From Verticillium longisporum (taxonomy: Eukaryota; Ascomycota; Sordariomycetes; Glomerellales; Plectosphaerellaceae), in the NCBI GenBank assembly GCA_019188255.1, contig JAETXT010000008.1, forward strand, positions 2,790,001 to 2,854,000: DNA of 64,000 bases. The letters are read 5' to 3'. Each line of letters opens with the position of its first letter. Within the stretch, counting starts at the first letter, position 1. Below, one piece after another: positions 1-10,469 of this stretch. The notes under the pieces were generated by a model. That model saw only the letters and a list, made by a program, of their open reading frames with translations, searched no databases and was not told the DNA's origin. Made by a program: the position numbers and the translations under genes.

Positions 1-2
1 CG

Positions 3-74
3 CTCGACTTGCCTTCGGTGGACAGCGTAGACATGGTGCCCGTGCCGATTCCGTCAAGCGCCTGGTACTGGTGA
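3..74 (+). CDS. Possible C-terminal end of a gene truncated by the window edge
   Basis: Frame 3 is open from the first bases to a TGA at 72-74 and would encode 23 residues ending in PSSAWYW. Most codons end in C or G, as in the real genes of this window, and the peptide is not low-complexity. That is the only support, and the stretch is too short to assign a family. It could equally be a chance open frame. It would be the last exon of a gene lying mostly to the left. Confidence 0.2.
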   Translation, partial: LDLPSVDSVDMVPVPIPSSAWYW

Positions 75-3000
75 GCGCGCGACCTGGGGCAGGTCCCTGA
101 ACGTTTCTTGGAGCGGCGATTTCTGGCCATCGAGGAGGCACTGCGGCCGGCTGTCGCTGTGAAGCTACGGCGATAGTGAGGATGGCTCCGAGATCGCCAA
201 GAGCGACATGACAGTCTGAGCCACGGTTCGAGACAGGTACGGCGGCGGCGGAGGCGGAGGAGGCGGGAGCGGCAGCGCCTTTCGAGGGATGTTGGTTGGT
301 GATGGGGGAAACGGCAAGAATGGTGGGCTGATGATTTTCTGGCCGTCCTGTCTCATTGAGTCCTCGTCCTCGTCGTGGGTCGAGGTCCAGGGTGAACCGT
401 GCGGGAAAGCTGGAGAACCGTACCTGCTCGAGTCGGGGGCGCATGGGGGCTTTAGAGGAGGATCGGGGCCAGCCTTCAGGGCCCCGGAGTGCTAGGATGT
501 TCAGGGTTGCGGTTCGTTTGGCAGTTGACGAGTGAAGGACAGCTCCCTGGGGGGCATTAGCACTGATGAGGAAGCATGCTCCGGCGCTGGGCCTGGGCAC
601 CAGCGGACATGGTAGCGCCCAGCTTGGCATCACACCCCTTTTAGGCCTGGTCCTTTTCCAAGCCTGGATCAAGCTCTTTCTCTACCACACCATCTTTCAG
701 TGTGTCTGCTCCCACATCTTGTATCTACACAGGGACCAGAGCAGAGGCAGACGTCCATCTCAGTCACCCCCGATCTCTTTATCAATGAACATCGCAGCGA
801 GTCACAACTGTAACGGTCGAAACGGGACCCATCCGCACCGTCACCACATAACCCTTTTTATCAATACACCAAATACAATCCGTGTTACTGCGCCCACCCA
901 CATGGGTTCCATCCATGTCGCACACCTCCTGTGCAATGCTTGATCAGAAAAGCTTCTAACAGCATACTATTTGCGGTCTCTGTCACTGTTCCACGGGGAT
1001 GGGCACCCCCTGTCCTGCCCCAACTGATTACCACAGAGTTGTAGGATGCATGCGGAGGAACGGTGGCCCTGACTGTCCGTGGACTGTCCGTGGCTTTCTT
1101 TTCCGGGTCCATTGCAGGGAACAAGGCCCCCCGAGCAGCCTCCAACTTTGCGGGTTGTCGAATCCAATTGCGATGTGACAGCGGACTTTTTTTAACTGGT
1201 ATCTGTACCATGTACCTTGACACTAAATGACCATGTTACAGTCGGTTCCGGTAAGCTCGGAGCATGACAATCCCTTCTTCATGTCGATGTTCATCCGGCT
1301 GGTCTTCCCGGCATATTCTCCTTGGACTCGGCCTTCGACGGAGTGGCAACGGCAGATGGAAGCTTCTTCGATAGATACGGTGCGACGGCGTTCTCTCCGT
1401 CCGCTGCTTCCCCTAGGACACATCAACCGAAGCCGGATTCTTGGCCTTCTGTCGAGCCTGTTGAGCAGTCCAGGCCAATGATCGCCCGCCAAACAATCAC
1501 CTGCAATCTCTGACCAAATGGCGCATCGGTTCCCTCGAGGATGCCCCCGATCCCGGTCATTCAGGGCCTGTTCGACTGCCCCCCCTCCCCTTCCCCCAGT
1601 CGGTGCCTGAGTTGCAGTACCTTGCATTGTGTGCTGCACTGTACAAGTACATGTACGTCCACCATGCCTTTTAACCTGGACGACAAGCATTCGCCAAAGG
1701 CTGACAGCTGTCTTTCTCAGCACCTCTCGGCCACTTTGCAGTCGTCAGTCATCGGCCCATCCAGGAACAGAGGCACGGCAACCCGCTTCGCATGCGACCC
1801 GACCTTGTCTCCGTCGATCCACATTCGATGACCCCCTAGGCCTATCAAGGGATCTAGCGCCGACCATCCAGTCGCCCCCTAACGTACATCGTACTGTAAG
1901 CCGCTTCCGAATGCCTCCCACGTCAGGAAACGGGCACCCAGGAGAAACGGGAGCGCATCTATGATGCCGCGACTGACTCGAGTATGCAAATCGACCGTGC
2001 TTGTCTGGTAGTGCCTTGATCTCCTGGTGCCTGCTTGTGCCCCATCCCAGCAACGCACTGCATTGCATTCACCTGCACAGGCACCTCCTCGTCCCCGCCG
2101 TCCGTCTACCCGCTTTCCCCGACTCTTTGGTGGCCGCCACTCCCCCTCACACTCTTCCCTCTCTCTACTCCCGCTGTCCCGCAAACAACCCAACAGAGCG
2201 CATGCCAGGTCAGCCCAGGCCGTCTGTGGAAACGATCCACCGGATAGACAGCCCCCCCGCGGGCCACCCATCCATCCCGCCGTCACAACGGGCGCCACTG
2301 CAGCCCAGCCTGCGACCGGCCTTGATGAGGAGGGAGAAGGGGGTGAGGGGGGCCTTCGCCAGCACAAGTAGTGTCGGGACGGAAGCAAAAATGACGGGCT
2401 CCCTTCTCCCACTAGTACGTATGACAACAGGGAATAGTTCTGTTCCAGGATGTGCAAGCGGGCAACGCTGACATGCTCTCTCCACGTTCTTGCACCCGCT
2501 AAACTTGTCCTTCGTCCCACGAGGTAGATCCCACTTGGCCCTGGTGGGCACCCACAAAACCCGAGCGGCGCCCGACGACGGGGTGACAGCTCCCTCATTG
2601 GGCACCTATCCCCCAAGCTTCCAGGCTGCGGTACAGGTACCCTTTCTTGTTCTCGTTAGATGAACCCACCCCGACCGGCAGCCAGGGGGGGGGGATGCGT
2701 GCCGGCATTGCCAAGAGCGGCGCCGATTGTCACTGGTGCAGCGGTGCCGCCGGGAGGGGGGGGACCCTTCGGGTTGTTACACGCATATGCACTGATACGA
2801 GATCCAGATCCGCGGGCTCAAGCGTTTGTATTCCGTGTGTGCCTGTGGCCAAGTCTTGAGTCGATCTAAAATGCTTGCAGAAGCTGCGATGCGTGGAAAG
2901 AGAAACGACACACCTCTCTGCCCAACCCTCCCTCTCCTTTACTGTCCAGCTAGGTGCCCCATGCGCCAGGTTTACTTGTAATCTCTTCTTGCTTCAACCC

Positions 3001-3136
3001 GCTTTCCTCCAAGACGACAAACCGATACGCCCCGCTCCCTCAGTCATGGCACGTCAAACCTTGCCAATCCATGTTGAAGCATGGTGAAAGTATCGTCTCG
3101 TCTACAGGTACACAGCTGCGGCATACTCCGCCCCAC
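75..3136. other. Left intergenic region without a supported gene
   Basis: Several open frames exist, the longest of about 245 codons on the minus strand at 1879-2616. They are rich in Arg, Pro, Ser and Gly, show no family motif and overlap open frames on the other strand, as expected by chance in GC-rich DNA. A GGCGGC/GGCGGAGG-type purine-rich stretch lies at about 240-275. I see no RNA gene or mobile element. Confidence 0.6.
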
Positions 3137-4562
3137 TCAGCCGTCGACCTTTCTCTTCTTGCTCCCTTCCTCTCGAGCCTGCTGCGGCACGTCGGTGACT
3201 GCCCCTTTATCCGGCACCACCTCAAGCCCAGCAACGATGGGGAAAGGGGTCAGAATCTGGCTGATGTCGCCCCACCACTCCTCTCCGAATTGCCGGTACC
3301 AGTCAACGGTGATCTTCAGACCTTCTTCGAAACTTGTTTTCTGTTCCCACCCAAGTTGGCGCAATTTGGTGCCGTCCACGGCATATCTGTGGTCGTTGAA
3401 CGGTCTGTCATGCGTGTACTTGACCCACTTCTTGAAATCCTCCGGTTCTCCTTGTGAAATGTTCATCTCACGTAGCATTTTCCCGCACAAGTCGAGGTTG
3501 GAGATCTCGTCATAGGATCCGACATTATAGATTTGGCCCATCTGGCCTTTGTGCAGAATCGTGTCGAAAGCGTCGGCGGCATCGCCAGCAAACAGGTACC
3601 GGCGCGTCGGGGTTCCATCTCCGTGGAGGACAACCGGTTGGCCGCGGTTGAGGAGACACGTGAATTTGGGGATGATTTCTGCCAAGTTAGCAGGACACCG
3701 GTGAGTAGGTTTTCAGCGTTTGTCCAACGTACTCTCTGGGAATTGGTGTGGGCCATAAACGTTGTTACTTCGAACAATGATGACTGGCAATTTGAAGCTC
3801 TTCTGATACGACTGTACCAGCATCTCGGCAGCGGCTTTGCTTGCAGCATACGGGTTCGTCGGGGCCAAGATGCTCGACTCGAGCAAGTCGTCGTCGTCGT
3901 CGTCGACTTCTCCGTACACCTCATCGGTAGAGACGTGAATAAACTTGCGGATGCCAACGCTTTTGGCGCTTTCGAGCAATACATGGGTGCCGTAGACATT
4001 CGTGTGCGTGAACCCATAGGAGTTGCCAAAGCTTAAATCGACATGGGATTGTGCGGCGAAGTGGAAAACCGTGTCAATATTGTACCGCTTCAGGCAGTTG
4101 AGGACCTCGTTCGGATTCGTCACGTCGCCCTGGACGAAGGTGAAGTTGCTCCTTTCATTCAGCGCCCTCGTATTGTTGAGCGACGAGCAGTAATCGAGCT
4201 TGTCAAAGGAGATGATGTTGTAGGCGTCAGGGTAGGTCAGTGTCAAGTGTCGTACAAACCAGCAAGCGCTGAGAGTGTTAGCATGGCGCGACACCGGCCC
4301 AGCGGCTGGGTCTGGATCTAAGGACAGCAACTCACATGAACCCGGCGCCGCCTGTGATCATGATGTTTTTGACATCATCCAGAGGCTCATACTTGGTGCT
4401 ACCTGTGAGCAGCGGCGCTTCCTTCCAGATGCCCCCATCCTCAAAGAATTTGCGATGGCTCTGGCTGTATGCTGACCAGGCGTTGCGCGTCAGTAAGTGA
4501 GGCAGACTACGACGTGTACTGAGCGGCTCACCTGATGCGCCATTGGATTTGAGTTGTGTCAT
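3137..4562 (-). CDS. NDP-glucose 4,6-dehydratase (RmlB/UDP-glucose 4,6-dehydratase type), extended SDR family
   Basis: Four exons (4562-4532, 4471-4336, 4268-3733, 3678-3137) splice to 414 codons. The introns are 4472-4531, 4269-4335 and 3679-3732. Family hallmarks in order are the NAD-binding GGAGFI near residue 50, STDEVYGE with the catalytic Asp-Glu pair, YAASK (YxxxK), NNVYGPHQFPEK, and RRYLFAGDAADAF. Enzymes of this type convert dTDP- or UDP-glucose to the 4-keto-6-deoxy sugar, the first step towards rhamnose. In filamentous ascomycetes the UDP form is the usual one, so UDP-rhamnose precursor synthesis is the likely role. This is inference, since substrate cannot be read from the sequence. 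An Asp run (EVDDDDDD) follows the catalytic motif, and the Lys/Arg-rich tail (KKRKVDG) is fungal-like. A nucleotide-sugar-type transporter lies 4.3 kb away beyond a transposon. No frameshift was needed. Confidence 0.93.
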
Positions 4563-5766
4563 TGCGAGGATGTCTAGGGTGATCCCGCGAGCCAGGGTAC
4601 TTCACGTTATCGCGTGTTGATATCAGGATCAAGAGGGGCAGTGGCGCGGAGAGATTGTTGCGCGAATGGGACGGAAACACAAGCGGATGAGAAGAGAGGC
4701 GCTGTTGTTGTAGCTCGTGTAATCCTTCAGAACCCAAACGCAGGGCTGGGGGCGACGAAGAAGGTGTCGTTGGGGTCCTACAGTTGCTTTTCGTCTCAGT
4801 AAGGTACCTATTATGAGATCAGGGTCTGAACCCCGCCTACGCCTGTGATCACCATGATCGTGCGTTGCGCCCAGTGGGGGTACTCCTGCTCACTCACCTA
4901 TTCCTAGACGGTACAAACGAAGATCTTCTCTTCTTGGTAGTCTACCAATAGACGAGCATACCGAACGAGTCGTACAGATGTTGGCGTTTCGTCTCGGAAA
5001 ACAAGCTACGCCTCGCACGGAGCACGCACGTTCAGGTGGCCTGTAACAGGCAGGTGAAGGTGAAGCCAGGGAGGTTGCGAGTGCTGGCGGGCAGTGTCTT
5101 GGCTGACTTCAAGCAGCTGGTCAGAGCGTCTCTGTTATCGCTTTGATAATAGTGAATCGACGTGTTGAAAGATGATGTGTCGAGGATGGTGGGCGCGACC
5201 TGGCAGGTACAGACGAGGCGAATTGGCTTCTCCTTCCCCTCAAATACCATGGGAGCCTCGGAAGACTGTCGTCAGGAAGTTTAGCGAAGCCCTGGTCATT
5301 CTTTGACACGTCGTGATCATCCACGCCAGGCACAATGTGCCCCTCGCATGGCCTTGCACATTTAATAATCTCGTTGGCAAGGCTAGAAAAGTTTCCTTGA
5401 ATGTCTGGGGATCAGGGGCGGTCGTGCAAGTGCGGCGCTAACGAAGCAGGTGGGGGTCGCGACCCCTGAATCGTAAAGCTGACCTGCGACTGACTTTTGA
5501 GTGAGTGCCAGGCACACACCAAGCGGTGGCCAAGAGAAAACATGGTTCCAGACGCCCAGCTCAAAAGCTCACACTCTCGGCCAGGAACACGCCTGCAAAA
5601 CAGCATGTTGAGACCTGGCATATCCCAGCGTTCTGTTTGTGTGTTTCGCAAGCACCAAAGTCAAAAAGGCCACATGACACTTTTTTTTGGCAGCCGTTGT
5701 TACCTGGCCAGTGCTAGGGTGACGAGTTTCGCTTTGGAAGGTTTATGTAAATGCAACCATGATCAG
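4563..5766. other. Intergenic region upstream of the dehydratase
   Basis: This is the promoter side of the minus-strand dehydratase gene, running up to the transposon. Only short open frames on both strands are present, without recognisable motifs. No repeats stand out. Confidence 0.6.
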
Positions 5767-5810
5767 TAAGTCCCACACCCCCAACTCCGCGCCCCCCCAA
5801 CTCCGCGCAC
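5767..5810 (+). repeat. Left terminal inverted repeat of the transposon
   Basis: All 44 bases match the reverse complement of 7576-7619. The repeat contains two tandem copies of the block CCCCAACTCCGCGC, joined through a seven-C run. The first TA is probably the target duplication. CpA dinucleotides are still present here, unlike in the interior. Confidence 0.92.
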
Positions 5811-7575
5811 CAAAATCGACGAACGAATAGCAGCGTAGAATAGCAGATAATATTAATTGCTTACCTAATAGGGCTTATTCTAATAGAAATTCCGAGTACT
5901 AAGACTTAAACTTAGCTTCCTAATACTTAATAGGCGTTACTAACGGTATGTAGAGGGCCTGCGCCTTTAATTAAGTAGCCTTAATAGCCTGGATATTAGT
6001 GAACCTTGAGTTAGGCTCCTAGGCTACCCTCGTCTTCCTATAGGGCTTATATACTTCTAGTTAAGCGCTTAATTAAGCTATTCAGAGGCCTACTTTTACT
6101 ATTTATATATCCTTAATATCTAGAGATTTCCCTACCTTTATAAATAAGCGCTACGTAGCTCGTACTAAGGCCTTTAATATTATATAGATCCGAGATAATA
6201 TAGAATAGCTTAACCGTAGATCCTTCGCCCCTCGTAGCGTTTATAAAGTAAAGTCTATATATTTCTACTACTTCTAAGGGGTCTCTAAGCGTATAGGATA
6301 GCCCTCGTCTATTATCTAAGAGCTTAAGAGAGGCCGAAGTAAATTTACTAGCTATAGGCTAATTCTACGCTATTTACCTATAATATTATTATATATAATA
6401 GCGTTACGCTTAGCCTTCTAATAATAGAGAAGGAAGTTCTATTTACTAATAAGCGACGTATTAAGGAGGTAAACTACGCTCTTAAGATACTTCCTATATA
6501 CTATCTTAAAGGGGCTAAATATAAAGAGGTTAAGAGGCTATATAATATAGCTCGAATACGGGGGTAAGAAGATAAGGAGGATATTCTCTTAGAAGTACTC
6601 CTATAAGAAGTCGTTAAATACGTAACTCCTATAGCTATCTATTATAAGGAGGCGAGGAGACTTAAGCTTAAGGGCCTTAGCCTACGTTTAAGGGATAAAG
6701 ATCTTTATAAGCTATTCGAGGCTTATTATATTATTTATCTATCTATTAACTATTATAGCGAACTTCTAATTACTAAAGTTATCGAGGGCTTTAGGGAATT
6801 ATTATTATTAGAGCGTTTTCCCCTTAAAAATAATAAGGGGAGGGAGGGCCTCGCTTATAGTAGATATATATTTAATAATAATAGTCTAGGAGCATAAATC
6901 GGCCGTCTATATATAGTATTTCCGATACCCTATTTAGCTTAGAATTAGGCTATTAATTCCTATACCCTCTATAATACCTATCTCGTCTATATTAAATCGT
7001 AAATATAGAGGAATAGCTTTAACGTTAAGGGCGTTAAATAGAAGGAAGAAATCCTTAAGACGTTAAATAGTAACGCCCTTAATATAGCTAGTTTCTATTC
7101 GCTTACTTAGGAGGGTCGTAATAGAGGGATTTCGCTATTTAAAGCCTTCTATCTAATACTTCTTAAGGGGAATATCGTCCCCTTAAGCGAGGAGGATCTA
7201 ATATACGAAGTCGAGGACTTAAGAATATAAAGGGGCGAACCTTAGGGCGCCTTATTTAACGATCTAACGGGCTAGGTATTATTCCTAAATTTAACTAAGC
7301 CTCTAATAAGGAGCTTTTGCTTTACGGATCGTTATTACGCCCTTAAGTCTCCCTCGAAGCGTTATAATAGGAACGTTCTAATTATACGAGGCCTTACGTA
7401 TCGAGCAGCTATTACTAATAGCCTAAAGCGCATTTAAAACGTCTTCTTTAGTATAGCTCTTTATTCTGAATTTGATAATATAGTTAGCGTAACTATTAGA
7501 TGAGGGGTAGGTGAGATATTGCGATATACGTACTATTGGGGGGCGATTTTCGGGTGTTGAAAGTAGGTAGAATTA

Positions 7576-7619
7576 GTGCGCGGAGTTGGGGGGGCGCGGA
7601 GTTGGGGGTGTGGGACTTA
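7576..7619 (-). repeat. Right terminal inverted repeat of the transposon
   Basis: A perfect reverse complement of the left end, including the seven-base homopolymer and both copies of the internal block. The final TA (7618-7619) is the probable target duplication. Confidence 0.92.
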
Positions 7620-8833
7620 GTGAATACTACAGTTCATGAAACTCTCCGGAGCAGATGGCATCCTCCGTCCCTCAACGATTTGTCGTTCTTCCAGATGCTA
7701 GGTATATGTAATTGCTGCGGTTTCGATGCCATTGCGTGAAATGTATGAGGTCTGTAGCCGAGTGTTCCGTCTGAACTTTACAGCAAACATCGTCTGATGG
7801 ATGAACCTTATCATAGGTAGGTAGATAGGTATAGTAGTACTTGTAGGCGAGGCACGTAATGGCGCGTGGATGGCTCCGCACATCTTCCTTTGAACGCCGT
7901 CATCCCTTGAGGGCAGTTTCCGATTCATCAAGGGTTCGACGTCTAGCCACTGGGCTCTGGAGAAGGACGGCCGCTCGAATTGTCGCCCACGGTGCAGAGA
8001 AGTTCAGGGTGATGATCGGACCGCGAATTCTAGCATGGCGACGGCTCGAACAGGACCAGTTGATGTATGTGCGGCTCCTTCGGGTCAATCACGGACAACG
8101 GTCTTGTAAGACTGGTTTCGTGGCGATGCACTGTTTCAGAGCCCCAAGGACCGACCCCGGGCTTGGACGCCGCTTCCTCGGTACTTGTAGCTCCTGCCAC
8201 CCGAATCGAGACCACCTACCAAGCAAGTACCACACAAGCTTTCTCAACAAGTCTGGTAGTAGCAGCCATTTATGTTTTTTCTTCTTTTGGAAGGCATCCC
8301 TGCCTCCCCCTGCATCTGTTCGTCTGCCCATGCCCTTGTTATCGCGTTTGAGTCGTCCTAGCGCAGTCGGTAGCCAAAGCTTGGCTAGGTACCTAGGTAC
8401 CTAAGGTGCATGTAAGTGTTGCCTCGATAGATCTTCACCTTTGGACCGCAACAGCGAGAACACATTGCGTCGCACGAGACGTGGAAAAGCCCACTTCGTC
8501 TCAAAAGTGCGAGTCTGTGAAGTTGTCTCTCCTGATAATTTCCAAGCCGAAGAGTCATTCCGGGTGCCTATCTAGCAGCTAGCCCGCATGTTGACAGCCC
8601 TGACCATCTCTCCTCCCTTCTAGCCTGTCTCGCATTCCTTCCAGTGTCCGGCCTTTGGGACGCGCCCTTACATGTACACCAGGTACGACCAACACGGCTC
8701 TTAACCACCAACGGCTCGTACCAAGACGCGCGCGTTTCTACATCATAAAACTTGGAAGGCCAGATATTTGCGCTTGAAGCCTCCACGTCAGTGACCTCTG
8801 CTGCTATAACTAAGGCTCAGTCATTCTTTCGCC
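7620..8833. promoter_or_regulatory. Intergenic region upstream of the SLC35-like gene, with TAGGTA/TACCTA motifs
   Basis: No supported gene. A TAGGTAGGTAGATAGGTA stretch lies at 7814-7831. A near-perfect palindrome built from CTAGGTAC lies at 8385-8405, about 430-450 bp upstream of the next start codon. Similar motifs recur upstream of three other genes in the window (about 18105, 22410 and 61590-61680). A regulatory role is inference. Confidence 0.5.
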
Positions 8834-10141
8834 ATGTCTACGCAGGCCGTCGCCATGGATCGAGCGCCATTGTTTGGCTCGTCAGCCACCGAAACAGGCA
8901 CGATAGATGAACGTGAAGGCCTGACCAAGTCGGCCTCCTTGTATGGAGACGAGGAGGAAGGAAAGAGAGGTTCTGTCGATCACACCGACGACGATGATGA
9001 CCATCCAGACGACCATCTGCTTGACTCTGGGTCCGAAAAAACACAAGAACAGCCGGCCAGCTTTCGGATCGCGCTCCTATGGATGGTCATCAACACTGTG
9101 GCAACCATCTGCATTGTGAGAGATCCAGAGCTTGGTTCTCTTTAATCACGACACTAATGCAGTGTGCTAGGTCTTCGCGAACAAGGCCATCTTCTCGGAT
9201 CCATCATTGAAGCTTTGCCAGTTGACGTTTGCCGCCTTCCACTTCTTCGTCACCTGGCTCACACTGCACCTTCTCTCCCGACCTTCTCTTGCCCTGTTCG
9301 TCCCCCGGCGAGCTTCGATCAAGACACTGATCCCTTTGTCTGTGGCAATGAGCCTGAACGTCATCCTTCCCAACTTGTCACTCGCCTTCTCCTCGGTCAC
9401 TTTCTACCAGCTCGCCCGCATTCTTCTGACGCCGACTGTGGCACTCATGAATTTCGTGCTCTACCGGGCCACCTTGCCCCCTGCTGCCATTGCCGCCTTG
9501 ATCCCGGCGTGCTTTGGCGTCGGCATGGTCTCCTACTATGATACACGACCTACATCGGATGCTGCAATCCACAGCACATCTGTGCTTGGTGTTGTTTTCG
9601 CTTTCACAGGCATTTTTGCCTCTTCACTATACACGGTCTGGATTGCCAGCTATCACCGCAAGCTTGAGATGTCAAGCATGCAGCTGCTGCACAACCAGGC
9701 GCCGATTGCTGCCTTTCTACTTCTATATGCCATTCCCTTCGTGGACAACTTTCCAGTATGGTCAGAGGTGGCTCTTCCGCGATGGATTCTCATCTTGATC
9801 GTACGTTGTACATCTCTCGACCTGGATCCTTTTTCAAGAACTGACGAAATCCACAGTCTGGTCTTTGTGCCTCTCTTATCAACATCTCCCAGTTCTTCAT
9901 CGTTGCTCAGACTGGTCCGGTCTCGAGCACAGTGGTGGGCCACGTCAAGACTTGCACCATTGTAGCCTTGGGCTGGATGATCTCCGGGCGAGGTGTTGAC
10001 GATGCTTCTATTTTCGGCGTGCTCATTGCCATTGGAGGCATTGTTGCGTAAGTGAACCTCCGCGCCAAGCTCCTAGTACGTTTGAGTCTGACATGATACA
10101 GGTATTCTGCGGTGATGCTTAAACATAAAGGCAAAAGCTAG
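8834..10141 (+). CDS. SLC35E3-like transporter (triose-phosphate / nucleotide-sugar translocator family)
   Basis: Four exons (8834-9115, 9171-9800, 9857-10047, 10102-10141) encode 380 residues. An acidic hydrophilic N-terminus of about 75 residues (with HTDDDDDHPDD) is followed by roughly ten hydrophobic segments. The first contains NTVATICIVFANKAIF, typical of TPT-domain proteins. Later landmarks include NLSLAFSSVTFYQLARILLTP and QTGPVSSTVVGHVKTC, both characteristic of the TPT/SLC35E group. The protein ends in a short Lys-rich tail (LKHKGKS), a possible ER/Golgi retrieval signal. These carriers exchange nucleotide sugars or phosphorylated sugars across Golgi or ER membranes, but the substrate is not predictable here. 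The gene sits near an NDP-sugar dehydratase, which may or may not be meaningful. All three introns are 54-56 nt. Confidence 0.9.
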
Positions 10142-10469
10142 TGCCATTTCCATCTGAGTGCCACACGAGCCAAATCGGAATTTGGCAGGCACTCGTTGAT
10201 TGTAAATACACTGACAGGTGGGGTTTGAGTGGACCATTGATTTCTTGGGCAGGCGAACTGCAGGGGAGGGCGTCTGAAATGGCGTTCACGATCGGGTTTT
10301 TAGTGTTCGAGGGTTGTACCAAGAACTAGTTCAGATAGGAGCAACGACAAGGGGTTGAGACAAGCTCTTCGCATGTTTCGCGATCGTGGGCCTCAATGAC
10401 CGAGACACTGCCGTACATCTCGTGTCGAAAGCTTGCAATATGTCATACGACTCGTAGGGGTATTTGATT
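10142..10469. other. Convergent intergenic gap between transporter and RPF1
   Basis: About 330 bp holding the 3' ends of two converging genes. I see no additional coding sequence or strong terminator-like structure. Confidence 0.6.

Larger units (their letters stand above)
5767..7619. mobile_element. Fot1/Pot2-like (pogo, Tc1-mariner) DNA transposon, RIP-degraded
   Basis: The element is 1,853 bp including TA at each end. It is bounded by a perfect 44-bp inverted repeat that starts with TA-AGTCCC, consistent with a TA target-site duplication. Size, TIR length and TA duplication match the fungal Fot1/Pot2 families (about 1.9 kb, TIRs of about 43-44 bp). The interior from about 5825 to 7450 is very AT-rich compared with its surroundings. 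TpA is extremely common and CpA/TpG are almost absent, the footprint of repeat-induced point mutation acting on both strands. No open frame of 60 codons survives inside, so the transposase is dead, and I could not identify its DDE motifs by eye. The family call therefore rests on structure only, and another TA-targeting family is possible. Confidence 0.85.

Noticed and set aside
1879..2616. 245-codon minus-strand open frame
   Set aside because: Arg/Gly/Pro-rich, no motif, overlapped by plus-strand frames of similar length. Most likely chance in GC-rich DNA.
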